Assembly: GCA_030688705.1 (NCBI GenBank)
Contig: JAUYJH010000062.1
Coordinates: 1-24,421 of the forward strand
Source of the DNA: Deltaproteobacteria bacterium
GTDB lineage: Bacteria > UBA10199 > SPLOWO2-01-44-7
Length of the DNA stretch: 24,421 bases
Direction: 5' to 3'
The position numbers and the translations under genes are program-made. Of the stretch, positions 7,877 to 14,086 are shown in pieces. Below the pieces are notes generated by a model. That model worked only from the letters and a program-made list of their open reading frames with translations. It did not search any database and was not told where the DNA came from. The first letter of the stretch is position 1. The number at the start of each line of letters is the position of its first letter.

Positions 7877-8985
7877 AAAGAGGGGCGCTTTTGTTGTTTA
7901 TCGCGCTGACCGGTTGCGGCGGTCCCATGGAAACCGCTTCGTTCAGCTCATTGCTCGATTATCAGCCGGCTGTTTTGTCGGTTTCTCCATCGGATGGAGC
8001 GGCGGATTATGAGTCCAATCAGGTCGCGGTGGCGTTTTCACAGCCGGTTGATTCCAAAAGCGTCACCGCCAAGTCGTTTCTTGTGGTCACGGTGCCGGAA
8101 GGGGAAATTGATCGCACAGCCCTCTGGAACGATGTCAAAAAGGAAAGAGTGCGGGGGGTAAAGGGGAATTACGAGATTGATTCGGACAAAAAAAACGTCC
8201 GATTTATCGCCAAAGAAAATTTTGAGCCGGGCGTTCGTTGCGGCGTTTTGTTGACGCCGGACATTTTGTCCGAGGCGCAGGTGCCGCTCAACCAGACTCC
8301 GGGGAGCGGGCCCACCCCCTTCTTCAGCACATTTTACGCGAAAGGGGGAACCGTAGCGGGCGGTGTCGGCGCTCCGCAAGAGGGAGCCGAAGGCGTTGGC
8401 GGAACGGGGGCCAATACGGCAAGGCCCTCCCATTTGTATTTAAGCGAAATTTTTTATGATGCCGTGGGGGTGGATACGGAAGGCGATCTTTTCATCGAAC
8501 TTTATGGAGAGGCGGGGGGTGATCTTTCCGATTATCAGATTATAATGGTCAACGGGGCTGATGGAAAAGTTACCTCATCGGTGAAAATTCCAAAGGGGAT
8601 GCAGGTTGGAGAAGACGGTTTGTTTGTCGTAGCGGATGCGGTGACAAACCAACCGGGGATTACCAAAGTAATAGGGGCCGATTATGTCGCCACACTCGAT
8701 CCCGCCAATGGGCCCGATTGCATCCAGCTTGTCGATCCTTCAGGACAACTGGTCGATGTAATCGGATATGGGACCCCGTTGGTCTTGCGCGCCGCAAATA
8801 ATCTGCTCTGTTACAGCGGCACTCCGGCTTTGGACGCCCCGAACGGCACAAGTTTGGCCAGAAAAATTCTGCGCGACGGCGACTCCCGAAACAATTCGGA
8901 GGAATGGATGATAGCGGATGCGCCTACTCCGGGCCAAACGGATTTTTTGGAAGACGAAATCGAGGACAGCTCTGAATCTGAATAA
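7873..8985 (+). CDS. Lipoprotein with SbsA-type Ig-like and lamin-tail-like domains
   Basis: A 370-residue predicted lipoprotein. The start at 7873 follows a GGGGGGGAGGG purine run and gives a short leader with lipobox LTGC (Cys15). Residues of about 32-155 read as a bacterial Ig-like domain of the SbsA/Big_5 kind: LSVSPSDGAADYESNQVAV, then FSQPVDSKSVTAKSF, ending in a FSTFYA strand. After a Gly-rich linker, residues of about 188-355 resemble a lamin-tail domain: LYLSEIFYDA, DLFIELYG, LSDYQI, then QLVDVIGYG and a SLARK segment followed by the NNSEEW and PTPGQ motifs typical of that fold. Such proteins are usually surface-anchored and bind partners or support secreted enzymes; no catalytic site is seen. 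It is translationally coupled to the exported protein upstream. The RAYT element begins 5 bp after its stop. Confidence 0.8.
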   Translation: MKRGALLLFIALTGCGGPMETASFSSLLDYQPAVLSVSPSDGAADYESNQVAVAFSQPVDSKSVTAKSFLVVTVPEGEIDRTALWNDVKKERVRGVKGNYEIDSDKKNVRFIAKENFEPGVRCGVLLTPDILSEAQVPLNQTPGSGPTPFFSTFYAKGGTVAGGVGAPQEGAEGVGGTGANTARPSHLYLSEIFYDAVGVDTEGDLFIELYGEAGGDLSDYQIIMVNGADGKVTSSVKIPKGMQVGEDGLFVVADAVTNQPGITKVIGADYVATLDPANGPDCIQLVDPSGQLVDVIGYGTPLVLRAANNLLCYSGTPALDAPNGTSLARKILRDGDSRNNSEEWMIADAPTPGQTDFLEDEIEDSSESE

Positions 8986-8990
8986 GCGTC

Positions 8991-9055
8991 CTAGGTGTCG
9001 GACCCCTACGGTGGGGACCCCTTTGTAGGCGTCGGACCCCTAGAGGGGGGACCTT
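8991..9055 (+). repeat. Left inverted repeat of the RAYT unit
   Basis: It runs from CTAGGTGTCGG to GGGACCTT. It contains the 12-mer GTCGGACCCCTA twice, at 8997-9008 and 9031-9042, and several GGGGACC/GGACCCC segments that can fold into hairpins, as REP sequences flanking RAYT genes do. Confidence 0.9.
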
Positions 9056-9087
9056 TAGTTAACTATTGGAATGATAACATAATTTAT

Positions 9088-9708
9088 ATGCCTCGTTTGC
9101 CACTAATACATATCCCTAATGGAATTTACGCTGTGGTCAGCAAGTGTAACAACAACGAATTCCTGTTTGATTCGCCGCATAAATTCGATTTGTATATTCG
9201 CCATTTGATTGAATGTAAAAAAATATTCGGTTTTAGAATGTATGACATTGGATGCATGTCCAATCATGTTCACGAGCTTTACCGGATACCCACTGATGTC
9301 GCTATTTCGCAAATTTTGCAGAGGGTGAAAGGGGAGTTTTCACGAAAATTCAATAAGAAATTTGGGAGATCCGGTCATTTTTGGCGCAATAAACCTTTCT
9401 ACAGAATTATTGAAAACGAACGCTACGCTTTTAATAACATGAACTATTTTCACTGGAATCCTGTAAAAGCGGGTCTTGTCAAAAGGCCGGAGGATTGGCC
9501 CTATTCGGGATATCGCTTTCATATTTTGAGGGAAAGGAGCGGTCTATTAGGAGAATTATTGGATCCTCTGCCAGGGGAGGAAGAGTTAAAACTCGATGGC
9601 AATATGCTTCGTCATATCGAAAAAGTTTATCAGAGTCGGGAAAGCCGTTATATTGGCAGTCAAGAATTTTGCAAAAAAATGCGTTTAAAATTCAGTGGGA
9701 TAGCCTAA
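9088..9708 (+). CDS. REP-associated tyrosine transposase (RAYT, Y1_Tnp family)
   Basis: A 206-residue HUH-type single-strand DNA transposase. The HVH motif is at residues 60-62 within CMSNHVHELY, and the candidate catalytic tyrosine is Tyr120 in NMNYFHWNPVKAGLVKRP. The family's GHFWRNKPFYRIIE segment precedes it. Enzymes of this family cut and join single-stranded REP hairpins and are usually kept as one copy per genome. The ATG at 9088 gives the usual N-terminus (MPRLPLIHIPNGIYAV); a GTG at 8995 in the same frame would read through the left inverted repeat and is less likely. The TAA stop overlaps the first two bases of the right inverted repeat. The ribosome binding site is poor. Codon use is more AT-rich than in neighbouring genes, consistent with transfer. 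Confidence 0.92.
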   Translation: MPRLPLIHIPNGIYAVVSKCNNNEFLFDSPHKFDLYIRHLIECKKIFGFRMYDIGCMSNHVHELYRIPTDVAISQILQRVKGEFSRKFNKKFGRSGHFWRNKPFYRIIENERYAFNNMNYFHWNPVKAGLVKRPEDWPYSGYRFHILRERSGLLGELLDPLPGEEELKLDGNMLRHIEKVYQSRESRYIGSQEFCKKMRLKFSGIA

Positions 9709-9771
9709 GGTCCCCCCTCTAGGGGTCCGACGCCTACAAAGGGGTCCCCGCCGTAGGGGTCCGACACCTAG
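9707..9771 (-). repeat. Right inverted repeat of the RAYT unit
   Basis: The reverse complement matches 8991-9055 at 64 of 65 positions. One edge supplies the last two bases of the transposase stop codon, and the other edge (CTAG) supplies the TAG stop of mqnP on the minus strand. It may also act as a bidirectional terminator because of its GC-rich hairpins. Confidence 0.9.
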
Positions 9772-10628
9772 TGAAGGTGGAAGTGGAGAATGATTCCGAT
9801 GAGGAATAAAAGGCTGATGATGCCGTTGGCGGTAAAAAAGGCGGCGTTCACTTTACTCAAATCGTTCGTTTTAACGAGACTCTGTTCGTATAAAAGCCCA
9901 CCCCCGATTAAAACCACGGTAAAGTAATATATGAGATGTAATTGGTTAATATATCCAAATTGAAAGAAGAATAAGATGCTGGCCAGGTGTAAAAAACGGG
10001 ACAAAAGAAGGGCTTTATCAAGGCCCAGTTTGGAAACGAGTGATCCCAATCCCATTTTTCGATCAAATTCCACATCTTGCGTGGCATAGAGGATGTCAAA
10101 ACCGGCGACCCACAAGGCGACGGCCGCGCCCAGCGGCAAAGCCGGCCATGGCCACTCCCCCGTTACCGCAATCCATGCCGCCAATGGCGCAATCCCCAAA
10201 GCCACTCCGAGCCACAAATGAGTAAAGTGAGTAAAACGTTTTGCAAAAGAATAGCCCAATAAAATTAAAAGTGCGACAGGGCTCAGGCGAAAACTCAATG
10301 GGTTGATGTAAAAGCAGACGAGAAAAAAAAGAAAAGCACAAGCGACAGTAAAAAGTGTAACAAAACCTTTGCTTAAAGTTCCCTGCGGCAGGTGGCGCGC
10401 TTCGGTTCTGGGGTTCAGTCTGTCAAAAGGGAGATCGACCAAGCGGTTAAAGGCCATTGCCGCAGAGCGGGCCGATACCATCGCCGCCACAATCAACAAA
10501 AATATTTTCCAACCCGGCCATCCGCGTGCCGCCACGATCATCGCTCCTAATGCAAACGGCAATGCAAAAATCGAATGAGAGAATTTAATCATCTCCAGCG
10601 TCGATGCCAATTTTTTTAGGGATGTCAT
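9768..10628 (-). CDS. mqnP: UbiA-family prenyltransferase of the futalosine menaquinone pathway (MqnP)
   Basis: A 286-residue integral membrane prenyltransferase. The two Asp-rich motifs that bind Mg2+ and the polyprenyl diphosphate are NRLVDLPFD (61-69) and DVEFD (185-189), and about eight hydrophobic segments fill the rest. By itself it resembles 4-hydroxybenzoate octaprenyltransferase; the neighbours mqnA, mqnX, mqnL and mqnM point to prenylation of 1,4-dihydroxy-6-naphthoate or a relative. It is the last gene of the operon. The start ATG at 10628 lies inside a palindromic repeat with no ribosome binding site in view, but the N-terminus LEMIKFSHSIFALPFAL is normal for the family. The TAG stop comes from the edge of the RAYT inverted repeat. 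Confidence 0.88.
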   Translation of the reverse strand: MTSLKKLASTLEMIKFSHSIFALPFALGAMIVAARGWPGWKIFLLIVAAMVSARSAAMAFNRLVDLPFDRLNPRTEARHLPQGTLSKGFVTLFTVACAFLFFLVCFYINPLSFRLSPVALLILLGYSFAKRFTHFTHLWLGVALGIAPLAAWIAVTGEWPWPALPLGAAVALWVAGFDILYATQDVEFDRKMGLGSLVSKLGLDKALLLSRFLHLASILFFFQFGYINQLHLIYYFTVVLIGGGLLYEQSLVKTNDLSKVNAAFFTANGIISLLFLIGIILHFHLH

Positions 10629-10679
10629 TCTGAGTGAAGCGAAAAATCTAGGGGATCCTTCACTTCGTTCAGGATGACA
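10623..10679. repeat. Dispersed palindromic repeat between mqnM and mqnP
   Basis: The arms TGTCATTCTGAGTGAAGCG and the reverse of CACTTCGTTCAGGATGACA form an imperfect palindrome around a central AATCTAGGGGATC. It occupies nearly the whole mqnM-mqnP gap and includes the mqnP start codon. A half copy lies in truB (22078-22104), and a diverged full copy lies at about 22822-22886. Confidence 0.85.
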
Positions 10680-10682
10680 ACC

Positions 10683-11246
10683 TTACTCACCCCAACGGTG
10701 GCGCAATCTGTTTTCCACGCCCAAATGATCCAGCACCCTGGCCACTACCGTATCGACCGCCTCTTCAATTGTTTTTGGCTTCGAATAAAAAGAGGGAGTT
10801 GCCGGTAAAATCAGCGCACCCGCCAATGTCAACAAACGCATATTTTCAATCTGCACCAAATTGTAAGGGGTCTCGCGCGGCACTAAAATCAATTGTTTTC
10901 TCTCTTTCAACTGCACATCGGCGGTTCGTGCAATGACATCGTCGGAATAACCGTGGGCAATTCTTCCGACCATCCCCATGCTTGCCGGGATGACCACGCA
11001 GGCCTCCCATGCGTTGGAGCCGCTGACAAACGGGACCGTAAAATCGCGGATACCATAAATCGGCCGGTCATATTTTTTGATATCAAAACCCTCGAGCTCT
11101 TCATTCCAAATTTGAGCCGCATGTTCACTCATGACGATGGCGACAGTGTGCGGTGTCTGCACCAGGTTGTCGAGCAGACGTTTGGCGCAGATCGATCCGC
11201 TCGCTCCGGAAATCGCGACCACAATTTTTTTCGGCTTAATGTCCAT
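10683..11246 (-). CDS. mqnM: UbiX-like flavin prenyltransferase (MqnM)
   Basis: A 187-residue flavoprotein of the UbiX/Pad1 family, which joins a dimethylallyl group to FMN to make the prenyl-FMN cofactor used by UbiD-type decarboxylases. Visible signatures are ISGASGS (12-18), the PASMGMVGRIAHGYSDD stretch, RTADVQLKERKQLILVPRE and the closing GALILPATPSFYSKP. In this operon the cofactor would serve the UbiD homologue MqnL. The ATG at 11246 overlaps the end of menG by 11 bp, which favours translational coupling. UbiX homologues are hard to separate by sequence; the mqnM name rests on context. Confidence 0.9.
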   Translation of the reverse strand: MDIKPKKIVVAISGASGSICAKRLLDNLVQTPHTVAIVMSEHAAQIWNEELEGFDIKKYDRPIYGIRDFTVPFVSGSNAWEACVVIPASMGMVGRIAHGYSDDVIARTADVQLKERKQLILVPRETPYNLVQIENMRLLTLAGALILPATPSFYSKPKTIEEAVDTVVARVLDHLGVENRLRHRWGE

Positions 11247-11928
11247 CGGTATTGGCCAGAATGAGCGAGTTGACCCCGCCGGTCAAATCGCGCGACGTAA
11301 TGATTTCAAAACCATGGGCCTGAAGCAATTTTTCATATTCCGTGCGGGTGAAAAACTTCTGTATGGAACGGTGGAGATAATCGTAGGCCCCTTTATCTCT
11401 TGAAATCCATCTGCCGATGGCCGGCATCACATGGCGCCCGTAGGTTTTGGCAAAAATTTTGGAGACGATCCGTTTCGGTTTGAAAAATTCCAAAATTAAA
11501 AAAGAGCCCCCCGGTTTTAAAACGCGGGCCACCTCTTTTAACGCGGCCGGCGTATTGGGAATATTGCGCATCCCCCAGGCGCACATCGCCGCGTCAAAAT
11601 AACCGTCGGGGAAGGGGAGCCACAGACCGTCGCCGCAGACCAGATGGATTCTGGAATCGAGCGTCGGCGGCGTTTTTCGTTGGCCGGTCAAGAGCATGGC
11701 TAAGGCAAAGTCGACGCAGTAAATTTCGCCCTCTCCCCGCTTGGCATATTGCAGGGCCAGATCGAGCGTTCCGCTGGCGAGATCCAACACGCGGATATTT
11801 TTTCCGTGGGGCAAAAGAGAGACCCCTTTTTTGCGCCACCGCTGGTCGGTGCCAAAACTCAAAACCCGATTGAGTAAATCGTAAGTGCCGCTGATATTGC
11901 TGAAGAGTTGTTTTACAGATCTTTCCAT
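11236..11928 (-). CDS. menG: Demethylmenaquinone methyltransferase (MenG/UbiE family)
   Basis: A 230-residue class I SAM-dependent methyltransferase of the UbiE/MenG type that places the C-methyl group on the prenylated quinone ring. Family features are ISGTYDLLNRVLSFGTDQRWR at the N-terminus, motif I VLDLASGTLDLAL (47-59), the GDGLWLPFPDGYFDA region, CAWGMRNI, and the RVLKPGG post motif. In motif I the usual Gly of GTGD is Leu (GTLD), an oddity that should be read with care because it lies in the SAM-binding loop. The start overlaps the end of mqnL by 16 bp and the end overlaps mqnM by 11 bp. Confidence 0.92.
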   Translation of the reverse strand: MERSVKQLFSNISGTYDLLNRVLSFGTDQRWRKKGVSLLPHGKNIRVLDLASGTLDLALQYAKRGEGEIYCVDFALAMLLTGQRKTPPTLDSRIHLVCGDGLWLPFPDGYFDAAMCAWGMRNIPNTPAALKEVARVLKPGGSFLILEFFKPKRIVSKIFAKTYGRHVMPAIGRWISRDKGAYDYLHRSIQKFFTRTEYEKLLQAHGFEIITSRDLTGGVNSLILANTDGH

Positions 11929-13358
11929 AGGGCATCAATACGTGTCTTGGTCGCCGCATCCATCTCCACGTCATCGGGCCACCGGCGATAATATTCTTCT
12001 TCCGGCAGTTTGCGGGTCGCATCGATCCCCATTTTGGAGCCGATGAATTGATGCGGCGAAGCATGGTCCAAGTGATCAACCGGCCCCTCCACAAAACTGA
12101 TATCCCGTTTGGCGTCTATATTATTGGTCACCCGCCAGACCACCTCATAAAGATTATGCACATCGACATCATGGTCGACGATGATGAGACATTTGTTTGT
12201 CATCATCTGCCCCATTCCCCAAAGACTCATCATCATTTTTTTTCCGTGCCCCGGATACTGTTTGTGCAAAGAGATGATGGCAAGATTATGAAAACAGGCA
12301 ACCGCCGGCACATGCATATCGACCACTTCCGGGAAGGTCATTTTGAGAAGCGGCAGAAAAATCCGCTCGACCGCTTTGCCCATCCAGGCATCTTCCATCG
12401 GCGGGCGGCCGACAATCGTTGTGAAGTAGATCGGATTTTTTCGATGGGTGATGGTGGTGACATGAAAACGGGGGAAAGACTCCGGCGGCGTGTAATAGCC
12501 GGTGTGATCGCCAAAGGGGCCCTCAATCACAAAATCTTCTTTGGGATCGACAAAACCTTCCAAAATAAAATCGGCATCGGCGGGGACATAAAGATCATTC
12601 GTTTTGCATTTCACAAGTTCCACCCCTTTTTTTCGGGCAAAACCGGCCATCAGACACTCATCGACCCCATCGGGGAGTGGGGCACAAGCGGCCCAGGTGA
12701 GCGAAGGGTCGCCGCCGATCGCCACCGCCACCGGCATTTTTTCGCCACGCTCGCGGTATTGTTCAAAATGGCGGCGGCCGGTTTTATGAATCTGCCAATG
12801 CATGGCGGTCGATGTTTTGTCCAACACTTGCATCCGATAAATGCCGATGTTTCTAATTTTGGTGTCGGGGTCTTGTGTGATGACAAGTGGAAACGTGATG
12901 AAAGGCCCGGCATCTTTGGGCCAACAAGTCAAAATAGGGAGCTGTGAGAGATCGACATCTTTGTCTCTTAAAACGACATCCTGACAATCGCCCGATGCGA
13001 CTCTTTTGGGCATGAAAGAGGCGATCTGCTTAAGCTTTGGGATCATCTTGATTTTGTCGCGAAGCCCTTGCGGCGGCTGGGTTTTGATGAGAGCGGCCAG
13101 CTCATCGGCCAAGTCATCCAATTTTTCACAACCCAACGCCCAAGCCATTCTTTTTTCAGAGGCGAGCGCATTGATCAAAACCGGAAATTTGGAGCCCTCC
13201 ACATTTTCAAACAGAAGGGCGGGGCTATCCCCTTTTTTGACCAGACGATCGGCGATTTCTGTGATTTCGAGTTTGGGGCTGACTTTTGTCTTTATTCTTT
13301 TGAGCTCGCCCCGCTCTTCCAAAAAATCGACAAAATCTTTTAGGGATCTAAATGACAT
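11913..13358 (-). CDS. mqnL: UbiD-like decarboxylase of the futalosine menaquinone pathway (MqnL)
   Basis: A 481-residue UbiD-family enzyme that uses prenyl-FMN to decarboxylate the aromatic ring. Family segments are clear: SFRSLKDFVDFLEERGELKRI at the start, TCWPKDAGPFITFPLV, NIGIYRMQV, the EGPFGDHTGYYTPPE metal/cofactor loop with its Glu, and the closing KMGIDATRK. In the futalosine route this family removes the carboxylate of the 6-naphthoate intermediate; the name follows from the mqn neighbours. The start has no Shine-Dalgarno sequence: the bases before ATG are C-rich, and a possible promoter (13368-13395) would leave almost no leader. The gap to the small gene upstream is 37 bp. Confidence 0.92.
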   Translation of the reverse strand: MSFRSLKDFVDFLEERGELKRIKTKVSPKLEITEIADRLVKKGDSPALLFENVEGSKFPVLINALASEKRMAWALGCEKLDDLADELAALIKTQPPQGLRDKIKMIPKLKQIASFMPKRVASGDCQDVVLRDKDVDLSQLPILTCWPKDAGPFITFPLVITQDPDTKIRNIGIYRMQVLDKTSTAMHWQIHKTGRRHFEQYRERGEKMPVAVAIGGDPSLTWAACAPLPDGVDECLMAGFARKKGVELVKCKTNDLYVPADADFILEGFVDPKEDFVIEGPFGDHTGYYTPPESFPRFHVTTITHRKNPIYFTTIVGRPPMEDAWMGKAVERIFLPLLKMTFPEVVDMHVPAVACFHNLAIISLHKQYPGHGKKMMMSLWGMGQMMTNKCLIIVDHDVDVHNLYEVVWRVTNNIDAKRDISFVEGPVDHLDHASPHQFIGSKMGIDATRKLPEEEYYRRWPDDVEMDAATKTRIDALWKDL

Positions 13359-13367
13359 GGGAGGGGG

Positions 13368-13395
13368 CTATAACATCCCCATCAGGGGTTGGCAA
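13368..13395 (-). promoter_or_regulatory. Possible internal promoter before mqnL
   Basis: On the minus strand, TTGCCA (13395-13390) and TTATAG (13373-13368) are 16 nt apart. The start of transcription would fall about at the mqnL ATG, giving a leaderless or nearly leaderless message, which agrees with the lack of a ribosome binding site there. The -10 match is imperfect, so the call is weak. Confidence 0.3.
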
Positions 13396-13572
13396 CTAAA
13401 CCTTCCACGCTTTTTGTTTGATTCCGCGAGCCAGAAGTATGGGAATAGCCATTGTTTGAAGTTGGATGAGAATTTTGACTTTTTCCTCTATAGGAAGTCG
13501 GGCTAGCTCTTGGCGTCTTTGCTTCTTTGCCTCAAAAATTTTATCTACTGTGGTTTTATTTTGTTTCAACAA
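13396..13572 (-). CDS. Small unrecognised protein (about 58 residues)
   Basis: An uninterrupted minus-strand frame encodes a compact, basic, helical protein containing VDKIFEAKKQRRQELARLP, then IEEKVKILIQLQTM and AIPILLARG, ending KQKAWKV. The heptad-like hydrophobic spacing makes a coding origin convincing. I have the impression of similar small helical proteins ('LP.EEKI.IL..LQ.MA.PIL.ARG') in other bacteria but cannot name a family. There is no ATG at the start; three consecutive TTG codons occur at 13575-13567, and the middle one (13572) has AAGGGG 7 nt upstream, so it is taken as the start. It overlaps the end of the preceding 175-codon gene by 17 bp and ends 37 bp before mqnL. Confidence 0.6.
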   Translation of the reverse strand: MLKQNKTTVDKIFEAKKQRRQELARLPIEEKVKILIQLQTMAIPILLARGIKQKAWKV

Positions 13573-14083
13573 CAACCCGCCCCTTATTTTGATAGGCTAT
13601 GAATTTTGCCATCGCAGCTTGAAAAACCTGTTCTCTCACCTCAAGTTCAGTGGTTACCCTTGATTGCCCGCTCACATTGGTTCCATCAAAATCGACATAT
13701 TTTACCATTCCAACCGCATAACCCTCGGGATTTTTTGAGGCGTCTGAAGGGAGAAATGGAGAGGAGAAGCCCGCTGCTTTGTCAAAAAGATAAACACCAC
13801 CGGCTTTGATGCCATCGCTTGCAAGGGGAACTTCGTAGACATAAACATAACCGAGGAGCTGTTGAGACTTAATCGGGAAAAAAACGGCGACCTGATTTTT
13901 ATTGTCATTCGCATATTTTGCAAAGAGGGTGTTCAGGTCTGTGAAGGTGTCTTGCTGGCGGCTTTTGTCAATAGCCAGTTCAGTAACCACAGTTGCCTGT
14001 TGTTGCAATGCCGGGTTGGCCTTATCGAAAAGGCGAAGCTCTCCTTTGATAGCTGTGGCTTGGTACATCTTGAGCTCGCTCAT
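13556..14083 (-). CDS. Unrecognised 175-residue protein within the mqn operon
   Basis: I do not recognise this protein. It has no signal peptide or membrane span. The sequence alternates strand-like segments (VAVFFPIKSQ, LLGYVYVYEVPL, GGVYLFDKAAGF) with polar turns and ends in a helix (TTELEVREQVFQAAMAKFIAYQ), consistent with a small soluble alpha/beta protein. It has the best ribosome binding site in the operon: AAGGAGG lies about 7 nt before the ATG and within the last codons of mqnX, whose stop is only 3 nt upstream. It is therefore expressed with the menaquinone genes, perhaps at a higher level, but nothing in the sequence ties it to that pathway. It overlaps the small gene that follows by 17 bp. 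Confidence 0.75.
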   Translation of the reverse strand: MSELKMYQATAIKGELRLFDKANPALQQQATVVTELAIDKSRQQDTFTDLNTLFAKYANDNKNQVAVFFPIKSQQLLGYVYVYEVPLASDGIKAGGVYLFDKAAGFSSPFLPSDASKNPEGYAVGMVKYVDFDGTNVSGQSRVTTELEVREQVFQAAMAKFIAYQNKGRVVVETK

Positions 14084-14086
14084 AAA

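Larger units (their letters stand above)
8991..9771 (+). mobile_element. RAYT unit: REP-associated tyrosine transposase gene between 65-bp inverted repeats
   Basis: A 206-codon Y1-type transposase gene lies between two 65-bp inverted repeats (8991-9055 and 9707-9771) that differ at one position only (T9012 against G9750). The unit is packed tightly between neighbours: 5 bp after the lipoprotein stop and overlapping the last codon of mqnP. No target duplication is evident at its edges. The near identity of the two repeats suggests recent arrival or ongoing selection on both. Confidence 0.85.

Noticed and set aside
8995..9087. GTG start for the transposase within the left inverted repeat
   Set aside because: It adds a Gly/Pro-rich peptide from the repeat that is not part of the family; the ATG at 9088 gives the normal N-terminus.
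8986..9775. Target-site duplication around the RAYT unit
   Set aside because: The bases outside the inverted repeats (GCGTC on the left, TGAAG on the right) do not match.
12048..12947. 299-codon open frame on the plus strand across mqnL
   Set aside because: Shadow of the UbiD-family gene on the opposite strand; no coherent domain pattern.
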